Assembly: GCA_041621405.1 (NCBI GenBank)
Contig: JBFKAV010000024.1
Span: 1 to 29,139, forward strand
Origin: JBFKAV01 sp041621405
GTDB lineage: Bacteria; Pseudomonadota; Alphaproteobacteria; Rhodobacterales; Rhodobacteraceae
Length of the DNA stretch: 29,139 bases
Reading direction: 5' to 3'
The translations under genes and the position numbers were made by a program. The notes under the pieces were generated by a model, which did not search any database, had not been told where the DNA came from, and saw nothing but the letters and a program-made list of their open reading frames with translations. This document shows positions 8,250 through 15,668 of this stretch, piece after piece (within the stretch, counting starts at the first letter, position 1; every line of letters starts with the position of its first letter).

Positions 8250-9140
8250 ATGATGAAGCTGGCGTCGCTGGTGGGCGCAGGTCTGTCTTTGCTGATCTGC
8301 GCGGGGGGAAGTGCCATGCCGGCTGAGGCGGCGACCCCGCAGGAGCTCTGCCGCGAGGCGGCGCTTGCCGATCCGCTGCCGCGGCGCAAGGCACGCGCGG
8401 CCACCGGCAGCGAGGTGATCGAGCGGGTGCGGGCGCTGGGCGGCGCCGCGCGCGACCGGGTGCTGGCCGACGAGGTGCTGTCGGGCAACGTGCCGGGCTT
8501 CCTGCGCAGCCTGCGCCCGGTGACGCTGTCGGGCCAGGCGGCCGATGGCCGCGCCGTCGAGATAACGTTCTGCGTCACCCCGGACTACCTGGCGGTGGGC
8601 GACGACCGCGACTACGTGCGCACGCCGATGGGCCTGCCCGCGGCGGCCGAGGTCGCCGACCGGCTGGGCTACATGCTGCCGACGCCGCGGATGGTGGACG
8701 CGATCTATGCCCAGGCGTGGGTGCGGCTGGCGCCGAAGCCGATGGAGCCGACCAGTCAGATGAGCTCGACGGACTACTTCTGGCGCCACAACGGCCTGGT
8801 CGAAGCGCAGCGCGCGTCCGGCAGCCGTCCCGGCATGCTGACGGCTGGGCAGAAGAAGGACATCGTGCTGAGCACGCGGCTGCGAGCGGCGCGGGGGCGG
8901 GTGGCGATTTACGGCTGGCACCAGCGGAACGGGCGGCCGATCCAGCCGCTGAGCACGGTGCATGGCGCCGAATACGCCGATTATAGCCACGGCGTGCGGC
9001 TGGTGAGCTCGGTCGCGTTCGTCAACGGCGAGCCGGTGCGGCTGACCGAGCTGATGGCCGACCCGGCGCTGGCGCCGATCTTGAGCGACGAAGGCCCGAT
9101 CGACGACGTGGGCGAGTTGCTCGCCTCGCTCTACCGCTGA
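8250..9140 (+). CDS. Exported protein of unknown function
   Basis: The product is 296 residues with a probable signal peptide (residues 1 to about 27, ending MPAEAA). The start is one of two adjacent ATGs; GGGGACAG lies about 10 nt upstream. I do not recognise the family. The middle is rich in aromatic residues. A striking stretch near residues 217-251 reads GRVAIYGWHQRNGRP, then IQPLSTVHGAEYADYSHGVR. Its His224, His238, Tyr242, Asp244, Ser246 and His247 have the look of an active or metal site. Two Cys (34, 108) remain after the signal. It is 223 nt after btuD and convergent with the exported-protein operon at 9390-13136, so it may belong with that group rather than with cobalamin uptake. 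Confidence 0.75.
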   Translation: MMKLASLVGAGLSLLICAGGSAMPAEAATPQELCREAALADPLPRRKARAATGSEVIERVRALGGAARDRVLADEVLSGNVPGFLRSLRPVTLSGQAADGRAVEITFCVTPDYLAVGDDRDYVRTPMGLPAAAEVADRLGYMLPTPRMVDAIYAQAWVRLAPKPMEPTSQMSSTDYFWRHNGLVEAQRASGSRPGMLTAGQKKDIVLSTRLRAARGRVAIYGWHQRNGRPIQPLSTVHGAEYADYSHGVRLVSSVAFVNGEPVRLTELMADPALAPILSDEGPIDDVGELLASLYR

Positions 9141-9158
9141 CGTCCGCCACGACGGTTC

Positions 9159-9188
9159 CCTGCCACCGCGCCGTCGCGTGGCGGCAGG
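9159..9188. terminator. Weak hairpin between convergent genes
   Basis: CCTGCC (9159-9164) pairs with GGCAGG (9183-9188), with additional GC pairing possible inside. It sits in the 249-nt gap between the exported protein and the SUMF1-like gene. No T-run is present on either strand. Nothing else is evident in this gap. Confidence 0.3.
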
Positions 9189-9389
9189 CGTATCGTGTTT
9201 GGCCTGGTCTGCCCCGTCTCGCCGGAGGCGTGCCTTCGGCACGACGCGGGCGTCGCGATCGCGCCGCCCGGGCGGACGCCGCCGCCCTTTCGTCTTGCGG
9301 GACTGCACCGACTGGATCGCCTGCGGCTTGCGCCTTCGGCAACGAGCCGCGGTGGGCGCCGCGAGTTGATCAGGAATTGGAAATCCGCC

Positions 9390-10382
9390 TCACTCCACCG
9401 TCGAGCAGCAGCGGAAGCCGAGGTGGTAGTTCTCGTGGCTGCCCGATGACATCACCCGGCTGCCGTGCCAGTAGGGCGCGCGCCAGCGGCACCAGTCGGG
9501 GTGGGCGTAGTAGCGGTCGAAGATGAACCAGCTCCCTTTCATCTCGGTGACCCCGAGCGTGCTGCTGCCCGCGCTCGTCATCTGGTCCGGCGCCAGCGGC
9601 AGGTTCATGTGCTCGGCGGCGTTGCCATGAATGTCGTAGACGCCGAGCGCGCTGCGGCAATTCGGGAAACTGCCCGTCGGGTAGGTGTTCGAGCCGCAGC
9701 TGCGGAAGCCGCCGCCGCCGCAGGTCGAGCTCTTCTCGCTGGCCGCGGCGCAGATGCCGGGCCGGTAGGCGGGACCGTAGCTCCAGCTGCGCGAGGGCTC
9801 GTAGCGGGAATTGTGCTCGGACCGCATCCGGTTCACCGCCGTCGAGGCCGAGACCCCGCGGGCGAGGTCGAAGCGGTAGTCGGGCGGCTCGAGCGCGCCG
9901 GCGCAGGCGCCCTCCCATTCATGCGCGTCGCACATCCGCTTGCCCATCGCGGCGCAGACCTGCGCCGCTTCGACCGCCTTCACCCAGACCACGGGATAGG
10001 TGCAGGGGATGTTCGGGAACTCGAACTGGTCGATGCAGGCCCTGGCGTCCTCGGGCCGCTCCGTCGCGGGGTCGTAGAGCGGCGCCATGTAGGGGCGGCC
10101 GCAGATCCGCTCGAAGCGGCGGTCGGCATAGCCCGCGCCACCGCCTGGCGCCCGCGCCGCGCATTCCTGCGGCGACATCGGGTGGCGGGTGATCGCCGGG
10201 TTGCCCTGGCCCATGAAGCCGGAGCGGGCGAAGATCTCGCGTATCCACGCCAACTGCGCCTCGCTGAGGCGGTGCGCGGCCGCAAGCTGCCGGAACAGCG
10301 CCTCGTTGTTCTCGGCCAGCGTCTGGGCACCGGCGGGGAACGCGGCGAGGAGCGCGAGGGCAAGCGCGAGGCGGCGGATCAT
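9390..10382 (-). CDS. Exported Cys-rich SUMF1/formylglycine-generating-enzyme-fold protein
   Basis: The product is 330 residues with a signal peptide (MIRRLALALALLAAFPAGAQ). An N-terminal helical part (21-110) precedes an FGE-sulfatase (SUMF1/PvdO/EgtB-type) domain at about 112-326. This contains CIDQFEFPNIP (substituting for the usual DxxEVT region), AAQVCAAMGKRMCDAHEWE (usual AxxYCxWxGxRLPTEAEWE), GVYDIHGNAAEH (usual GxxDMxGNVWEW), MKGSWFIF and the terminal LGFRC. The two adjacent cysteines that bind copper in true FGE (after GGSF) are not at the expected place, where SWFIFDRYY stands. There are 14 Cys in the mature part, suggesting several disulfides. The start overlaps the upstream stop (ATGA). 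The fold is firm; the function is unknown. Confidence 0.85.
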   Translation of the reverse strand: MIRRLALALALLAAFPAGAQTLAENNEALFRQLAAAHRLSEAQLAWIREIFARSGFMGQGNPAITRHPMSPQECAARAPGGGAGYADRRFERICGRPYMAPLYDPATERPEDARACIDQFEFPNIPCTYPVVWVKAVEAAQVCAAMGKRMCDAHEWEGACAGALEPPDYRFDLARGVSASTAVNRMRSEHNSRYEPSRSWSYGPAYRPGICAAASEKSSTCGGGGFRSCGSNTYPTGSFPNCRSALGVYDIHGNAAEHMNLPLAPDQMTSAGSSTLGVTEMKGSWFIFDRYYAHPDWCRWRAPYWHGSRVMSSGSHENYHLGFRCCSTVE

Positions 10383-12118
10383 GGCGCATCCTCCTTCAGC
10401 AGCATGTAGAACAGGTCGCGGTTATCGGGATAGCCGAGGAAGCGCGGGATCACCTTGCCCTGGCGGTCCTTGCGGTTGATCAGCGCCATGCCCGGCTGCA
10501 GGTGCTCGACATGGATCTCGGCATCGCCGCGCACGTAGAGCGCGAGGTAGGTGTGCTCGAGCGCGTTCATGTCGAGGAGCATCGCATAGGAGCAGCCGTA
10601 GGCCAGGAAGGTGCGGGCCATCGCCGAGGGCGTGGCGGCGGTGAAGTAGCCGTAGACGAGGTAGCGGGTGGCCTCGGTCTCGACGATGCAACCGCCGGCG
10701 CGGAGCGTACGCAGCTCGGCCTTGGCCGAGCCCGACCAGTTGCCGGGGAGCCAGGCGTTGACGAGCTCGCCCGGCACCGGTTCGCCGGTCTCGGGGTGCG
10801 GCTCGACCAGCGGCACGCCGTTCTGGCGGGCGAAGCGGATCCGGGGCAGGAGCGCGTCGTCCTCCTCGGTCCAGGACTTCATCCCGATGGTGCCGTCGTC
10901 GAGCACGTAGAGGGTGGAGAGGCCGGGCTGGAGCTTGGAGAAGATCACCCCCTGCTCGATGAAGCCGTAATGCGAGCCGTGGTTGACCGTGGAGAACGGG
11001 CCCCGCCGGAAGGCGCCGTGCTGGCGCTTGAAGCCGGCGGTGAAGGTGGCGACGGTGCGGCCAGTCAGCGCCGGGCTGACCATGCCGAGGGGGATCAGCG
11101 GGTCGGGTGCGCCGACGCCGTCGGGTCCCGGCAGGCCGCGCGGGCGGACCGAGCCGGGCGGCCGCGGCGACCAGTTGAGCCGGGGATGGTCGGTGCCGAG
11201 CGCGAAGCCGAGGTCGAAGCGGGAGAGGTCGAAGGCCACCATGTAGTCGGTGGCGCTGCCTTCGATCGCGTCCAGCCGGTTGGTGTTGCCGGGGCTGTTC
11301 AGAACCTCGTCTGCGATCTGGCGCGGCTGGATCGCGCTGACGAAGATGCCCTTGAGCCCGGTGACCGGATACCAGACGCCAACGGTCATCCGGCCCGGAC
11401 CGGTGCCGTCGAGCTCGAAGTCGTGCAGGGTCGAGATCACCGGGCGCGCGTCGTCGGGCACCCGGAGCCGTGCCGGCGGCGGCCCCGCCTCGGGTGCCGT
11501 GCCGTCGGTGCCGAGCTGGACGGAGGTCTCGAGGCCGAGGTCGCGGAAGAAGTTGTCGCGCACGAACCGGACCACCTCCTCGCCGCCCCAGACATAGTCG
11601 CGCAGGAAGTCGGTCGTGCGCTCGAGGCTGGTGCGCGAGCCGCTGACCGGGTTGCGCAGGTAGAGCCGGCCGTCGCAGATCGGCGCGTAGGGGAGCCCCG
11701 ACTCGCGGGCCTGGGCGAGTTCGGGCGGCTCGCCCGCCCAGGGCGCGCAGGCTGCCTCGCCGGCCGGCCCGGAAAGGACCAGCGCGGGGCCGGGGCCGAG
11801 GGCCAGGCCCTGGGCGGCCCGGTCGGGGTTTTCCAGGTGGTAGGACTGCCGGCGCCGGCCCTCGCCGATTTCGACCAGGAACCAGGCGTTGATGGCCGGG
11901 TTGAGCGAAACGAGGCGCAGCGGCGTCACGCCGTCGGGCATCATCTCCCGGGCCTCGTGCCGGAACGGTTGAAGCTCGAGGATCGTCTTGGCGCGAACCT
12001 CGTCGTAGGCGGTGCGCTGGGCGGCGAGCTCCTCGGCGGTCTGCGCCGCGGCGGGCAGGGCGGCGAAGGCGAGGGCGAAGGCGAGTCCGAGGGCCCGGCT
12101 AGAACACGTGGCGGGCAA
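10379..12118 (-). CDS. Large exported protein, possible phosphodiester-glycosidase-like C-terminal domain
   Basis: The product is 579 residues. The start must be the TTG at 12118: an in-frame TGA stands two codons upstream, GAGGAG lies 9 nt before, and a good signal peptide follows (MPATCSSRALGLAFALAFAA, then LPAAAQT). Residues 28-340 match no family I know. Residues about 355-530 contain ATFTAGFKRQHG, VNHGSHYGFIEQG, STLYVLDDGTIGMKSW and MARTFLAYGCSYAMLLDMNA. These loosely recall DUF2233/NAGPA phosphodiester glycosidases, in which a late glycine-rich stretch and an Asp in a 'LD' turn shape the active site; this is a weak resemblance. It overlaps the upstream SDR by 20 nt and the downstream SUMF1-like gene by 4 nt, so the three are one operon. 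Confidence 0.7.
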   Translation of the reverse strand: MPATCSSRALGLAFALAFAALPAAAQTAEELAAQRTAYDEVRAKTILELQPFRHEAREMMPDGVTPLRLVSLNPAINAWFLVEIGEGRRRQSYHLENPDRAAQGLALGPGPALVLSGPAGEAACAPWAGEPPELAQARESGLPYAPICDGRLYLRNPVSGSRTSLERTTDFLRDYVWGGEEVVRFVRDNFFRDLGLETSVQLGTDGTAPEAGPPPARLRVPDDARPVISTLHDFELDGTGPGRMTVGVWYPVTGLKGIFVSAIQPRQIADEVLNSPGNTNRLDAIEGSATDYMVAFDLSRFDLGFALGTDHPRLNWSPRPPGSVRPRGLPGPDGVGAPDPLIPLGMVSPALTGRTVATFTAGFKRQHGAFRRGPFSTVNHGSHYGFIEQGVIFSKLQPGLSTLYVLDDGTIGMKSWTEEDDALLPRIRFARQNGVPLVEPHPETGEPVPGELVNAWLPGNWSGSAKAELRTLRAGGCIVETEATRYLVYGYFTAATPSAMARTFLAYGCSYAMLLDMNALEHTYLALYVRGDAEIHVEHLQPGMALINRKDRQGKVIPRFLGYPDNRDLFYMLLKEDAP

Positions 12119-13136
12119 GGCTCAGGGCTCCTCGCTTCCAGGGGACGCGGTGACTGTCGACGGCCCGGGAGATCCGGTCGTGGTTGGCCACGTACCAGTC
12201 GTAGTTGCGGATCAGCGCCTCTTCGTTGGAATAGATCGGGCGGAACCCGAGCCGCTCCCGGATCTTGGCCGTGCTGACGAAGCTTTCCTTGCCCGCGGTC
12301 TCGTAGATCCACTTGTAGAGCGGCGAGAGGCCGAGCGCCTCGAGCAGGCGCAAGGACAGGATCGCCGGGCCGGCCGGCAGCGAGACGACGCGCTTGCCGT
12401 GGCCGGCACGATCGAGCACCGCCTGGAAGCTTTCGCGGATCGTGCCGAAGTAGTCCGCGCCGACGTTGAAGACGTCGTCGACGGTGTCGCGGTCGGCGGA
12501 GGCGCAGAGCCAGACCGCCTCGCAGAGATCCTCGACGTCGAGCAGCTGGTAGCGGTTCTGCCCCGAGCCGAGGACCGGGAAGTTGTGGCCGCCATAGGCG
12601 AAATCGTAGAGCAGTTCGAAGGCGCCGAGCCGTTCGGGACCGACGAAGCTTTTCGGGCGTATCACCGGGATGCGGAGGCCCTTGGTGCGGTAGAGGCTGC
12701 AGAGCTTCTCGGCGGCGACCTTCGCCTCGCCGTCGGGGCCGACGCCGCCAAGCGGATGGTCCTCGTAGAGCGGGTGGCGATCGGGCACGCCGTAGACCGA
12801 CGTCGAGGAGATGTAGATGAAGCGGTCGACTTCCTCGGCGAGCGCCGTCTCGAGCAGCAGCCGGGTGCCGTCGACGTCGACGGAATAGATCTCGGCACGC
12901 GTGCAGAGCGGCACCGCGGCGGCGCAATGGACCACGACGTCGACGCCGGCGATGGCGCGGGCCTGGAGCGAGGGGTCGCGGATGTCGCCCCGCAGGACGT
13001 CGACATGCTCCGCCTCGGGATAGTCGAAGGGCGCGACGTCGAAGCTGCGCACCCGCTGACCGCGGCGGAGCAGGTAGCGAATCAGGTTGATGCCCATGAA
13101 GCCGGCGCCGCCAGTGACGAGGAAGCTGCGTGACAT
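12099..13136 (-). CDS. NAD-dependent epimerase/dehydratase-like extended SDR
   Basis: The product is 345 residues. I chose the ATG at 13136 (MSRSFLVTGGAGFMGINLIR) over upstream in-frame options because the Rossmann motif TGGAGFMG should be near the N-terminus and GGGGGC lies just before. It has DVVVHCAAAVP, SSTSVYG and the substrate-domain RPKSFVGPERLG, as in sugar-nucleotide epimerases. The place where the catalytic YxxxK is expected reads DGEAK (Asp135-Lys139), so the active-site Tyr appears replaced by Asp. It is the first gene of the operon with the two exported proteins. It is probably a nucleotide-binding protein acting on a sugar or sugar nucleotide; a fully active oxidoreductase is doubtful. 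Confidence 0.85.
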   Translation of the reverse strand: MSRSFLVTGGAGFMGINLIRYLLRRGQRVRSFDVAPFDYPEAEHVDVLRGDIRDPSLQARAIAGVDVVVHCAAAVPLCTRAEIYSVDVDGTRLLLETALAEEVDRFIYISSTSVYGVPDRHPLYEDHPLGGVGPDGEAKVAAEKLCSLYRTKGLRIPVIRPKSFVGPERLGAFELLYDFAYGGHNFPVLGSGQNRYQLLDVEDLCEAVWLCASADRDTVDDVFNVGADYFGTIRESFQAVLDRAGHGKRVVSLPAGPAILSLRLLEALGLSPLYKWIYETAGKESFVSTAKIRERLGFRPIYSNEEALIRNYDWYVANHDRISRAVDSHRVPWKRGALSLARHVF

Positions 13137-13482
13137 GACGCCCCCGCCCTCGGGGTCGGCGGTCGGTGGGGCGTCGCTCCAGTGTGATGTGTTGCCCAAT
13201 GTTCCCTCGCTCTCCCCGGCGGATTGTGCCACTCGAGCGCGCCAGGTCAAATGAACTTCGACATATCGTTGCCGCCCCCGACGCCCAGGGGCCGATCAAT
13301 CCGGTCTTTGGCCAATGGGACCACGCCAGCCCGCGCCGAAGCCGCGGTCGGGCTCGTTCGTGTGGCGGTCGATGTTTGCGCCATTATCCAGAAACAATGC
13401 GGCGAAAGAATGGCTCATTGTTGAAGGCAGCCTGCCCGCGCGCCGCATAAAGGCGGCGCCGCAGGGGTCCGGTGGCGAATAG
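13137..13482. other. 346-nt intergenic region between gntR end and the SDR operon
   Basis: No gene is visible here. It holds a GC-rich hairpin near the gntR end (listed separately) and an inverted repeat AACAATG (13393-13399) / CATTGTT (13416-13422). It presumably contains the promoter of the SDR operon, which I cannot place. The 7-nt repeat with 16-nt spacing could be an operator, but there is no second copy to support it. Confidence 0.5.
13431..13465 (-). terminator. Probable terminator hairpin after gntR
   Basis: GCGCCGC (13440-13446) pairs with GCGGCGC (13453-13459) around ATAAAG, and CCTGC (13431-13435) can pair with GCAGG (13461-13465). The hairpin lies 18 nt beyond the gntR stop. No strong T-run follows on the minus strand, so strength is uncertain. 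Confidence 0.5.
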
Positions 13483-14166
13483 CTAGGTGGTAAGGCTGGC
13501 CTCTCTGGCCTCTCGGGCCGAGGGGGCGTCGGCGTAATTGTCGCGGATACTCTCCGTCAGCGCGGCGAGATGGGCGTGGATCTCGGCCCGCACTCCGGCC
13601 GGGTCGCGCGCCTCGAGCCCGGCGACGATCGCCGCGTGCTGTCCGAGCACGCGCTCGCGGTTGCGCCGCTGCTTCGCGGCAAGGTAGCGGGCGCGCCAGA
13701 GCCGGGCGAGGAAGGCTCGGTAGGTCTCGGCCAGCGCGTCGTTGTGCGTGGCGGCGGCGATGGCGAGGTGGAAGCTCATGTCGATCTCGAACAGCTCGAG
13801 CGTGTCGATCCGGTCGCAGAGCTCGCTCATCCGTTCGTGGATACCGCGAATCGCGGCGATCTCGTCGTCGGTGGCGCGGCGGCACGCGAGCTCGCCCGAC
13901 AGGAGCTCGAGAACGCGCAGCACTTCGATCGCGTCGGCGATCTCCCGGAAGCTCGGGTCGGCGACGACCGGGCTGCGCGACGGGCGAAGGATCACCAGCC
14001 CATCCTTGGCGAGGATCCGAATCGCCTCGCGTATCGGCGTGCGGCTCACCGCCATCCCGGCCGCGCCGTCGCGCTCCTTGATCGGCGCGCCGGGGGCGAG
14101 CCTGCCGCTCAGGATGTCGCGCCGGAGCTGGTTGGCGATCCGTTCAGGCAGGTTCCTCTCGGACAT
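13483..14166 (-). CDS. GntR family (FadR subfamily, FCD domain) transcriptional regulator
   Basis: The product is 227 residues, from the ATG at 14166 (MSERNLPERIANQLRRDILS). The N-terminal winged helix is at about 8-70, with VSRTPIREAIRILAKDGLV as the recognition part. The C-terminal FCD ligand domain shows the metal/ligand set Asp129-x3-His133, His177 and His199, typical of FCD proteins that bind carboxylated effectors. It is divergent from the TRAP operon. Two GGTATACC-type palindromes lie in the shared promoter region, and matching sites occur before two other operons downstream. This makes it the likely local repressor of the whole catabolic island, relieved by the imported acid or an intermediate. 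Confidence 0.93.
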   Translation of the reverse strand: MSERNLPERIANQLRRDILSGRLAPGAPIKERDGAAGMAVSRTPIREAIRILAKDGLVILRPSRSPVVADPSFREIADAIEVLRVLELLSGELACRRATDDEIAAIRGIHERMSELCDRIDTLELFEIDMSFHLAIAAATHNDALAETYRAFLARLWRARYLAAKQRRNRERVLGQHAAIVAGLEARDPAGVRAEIHAHLAALTESIRDNYADAPSAREAREASLTT

Positions 14167-14257
14167 GAATCGTTCCGTCGGTGCGGCGCTTTCCAAGCGC
14201 CGGGCCGCCGCCCCTGCCGCCTGTCTCGCCGGAGGGCGCGGCCGATCTCCCGGCTTT

Positions 14258-14269
14258 TTGGTATACCAA
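14258..14269. promoter_or_regulatory. GntR operator site 1 (gntR-dctP intergenic)
   Basis: TTGGTATACCAA is a perfect 12-bp palindrome, 92 nt before gntR. It fits the FadR/FCD-type operator pattern (TnGTnnnACnA). Its centre is 58 bp from that of site 2. Confidence 0.75.
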
Positions 14270-14313
14270 TAAACGTTGATCGTCGATCCGGACATCGTTA
14301 GCGTGACCGAGGC

Positions 14314-14329
14314 GAATGGCATACCATTC
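14314..14329. promoter_or_regulatory. GntR operator site 2 (upstream of dctP)
   Basis: GAATGGCATACCATTC is a 16-bp palindrome with one mismatched pair at its centre. It shares the GGnATACCA core of the other sites and lies 71 nt before the dctP start. Confidence 0.7.
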
Positions 14330-14400
14330 CCGTGCCGGCCATGCCCGTGCGTGAAAGTGAACGAAAAGGCGGCGCAATCGGCCGCAAGGGAGGAGAATTG

Positions 14401-15414
14401 ATGAAACTCGGAACATTTCTGAAGTCGGCCGCGGTGGCCGCCCTGATCGCCGCGCCGGCCACGGCGCAGCAGACGACCCTGCGGATCCAGACGCACTACG
14501 CGCCGGAGACGATCTCGGGCCAGAACGCGGCGACCTTCATCGACGACATCCAGACGATGTCGAACGGCGAGATCACCGTCGAGATGTTCTACTCGTCCTC
14601 GGTCGTCGCCTCGGCCGAGACCTTCGACGCCGCGTCCACGGGGATCCTCGACTGCGACATGACCGGCGGCGCCTATCAGACCGGCAAGAACCCCGCTTTC
14701 CAGTTCGTGGGCGACATCATGGGCGGCTACGACACGCCCTACCAGCAGCTGAGCTGGCTCCTCCTCGGGGGCGGCCTCGATGCCGCGCAGTCGCTCTACA
14801 ACCAGTACGGCATGCAGCTGATCGGCTGGTGGGTCGTGGGCCAGGAGTCGCTCTCCTCGTCGAAGCCGATCCGCAACGCGGCTGACTTCGCCAACTGGAA
14901 GTTCCGCTCGCCGCCCGGCATGGAGACCAAGATCTTCGAGAAGCTCGGCGCCTCGCCGATCGTGATGGACTTCACCGAGGTCTTCACCGCGCTCGAGACC
15001 GGGATCATCGACGGCGCCGACGCCTCGATCCTGGCCAACAACGCCGGCATGGGCATCTACGACATCGTCAAGCACGCGACCTATCCCGGCTTCCACTCGA
15101 TGCCGTCGGACCACCTGGCCTGCAACAAGGCAGTCTGGGACGGGATGCCCGAGCATCACCGCCGGATCATGGAAGTGGCGATGGAGAAGCTCGCGTTGCG
15201 CCAGGCGATGGCCGGCGAGAAGGCCAACAACGAGGCCGCCGCGGCGCTCAAGGCCGCCGGCGTGACGCTCTATGACTGGACGCCCGAGGATCGCGGTGCG
15301 TTCCGCGCCGCCGCCCAGGCGACCTGGCCGGAATTCGCGACCACGCCGGAAGCCAAGGCGCTGGTCGACAGCCACGTGGCCTACCTGAAGTCACTGGGCC
15401 TGGTTTCGGAGTAA
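14401..15414 (+). CDS. dctP: TRAP transporter substrate-binding protein
   Basis: The product is 337 residues. The ATG at 14401 is chosen for its GGGAGGAG and signal peptide (MKLGTFLKSAAVAALIAAPA, cleaved near TAQ). It is a DctP-family periplasmic solute receptor with FDAASTGILDCDMTGG, GKNPAFQFVGD, the WKFRSPPGMETKIFEKLGA region containing Arg169 (the conserved carboxylate-binding Arg) and FTALETGIIDGAD. The sequence style is closest to the 2-oxo/hydroxyacid-binding TakP-like group as I remember it. It binds an organic acid in the periplasm and delivers it to DctQM, driven by the sodium gradient. It is separated from dctQ by a terminator-like hairpin, consistent with higher expression of the receptor. 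Confidence 0.95.
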   Translation: MKLGTFLKSAAVAALIAAPATAQQTTLRIQTHYAPETISGQNAATFIDDIQTMSNGEITVEMFYSSSVVASAETFDAASTGILDCDMTGGAYQTGKNPAFQFVGDIMGGYDTPYQQLSWLLLGGGLDAAQSLYNQYGMQLIGWWVVGQESLSSSKPIRNAADFANWKFRSPPGMETKIFEKLGASPIVMDFTEVFTALETGIIDGADASILANNAGMGIYDIVKHATYPGFHSMPSDHLACNKAVWDGMPEHHRRIMEVAMEKLALRQAMAGEKANNEAAAALKAAGVTLYDWTPEDRGAFRAAAQATWPEFATTPEAKALVDSHVAYLKSLGLVSE

Positions 15415-15428
15415 TCCGGCAGAACCCA

Positions 15429-15466
15429 CCCGGCGCCGGCCCCGATTGCCAGCGCCGGGCATTTTT
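15429..15466 (+). terminator. Intrinsic terminator/attenuator between dctP and dctQ
   Basis: CCCGGCGC (15429-15436) pairs with GCGCCGGG (15452-15459), followed by CATTTTT (T-run 15462-15466). It lies 15 nt after the dctP stop in the 254-nt gap before dctQ. Partial read-through would give more binding protein than membrane subunits. The rest of the gap shows no gene. Confidence 0.75.
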
Positions 15467-15668
15467 CCGCCCGGACCGGGCGGCAGGTCCACGCACATTC
15501 AATCGCGCGGGTTCCGATGAAGACGCAGCGCCTCCAGCACACCGATCGCAGGCCGGTCAGCCCGATCCGGGCGAGGGCCGCGCGGCGGGCCAAGGGCCAG
15601 GCGCGGTGCGCGGCCGTGCCAATGGGTGAGGAGAACGCTGTCTAGGGCGGCTGCGAGGGGAGGGGGCG

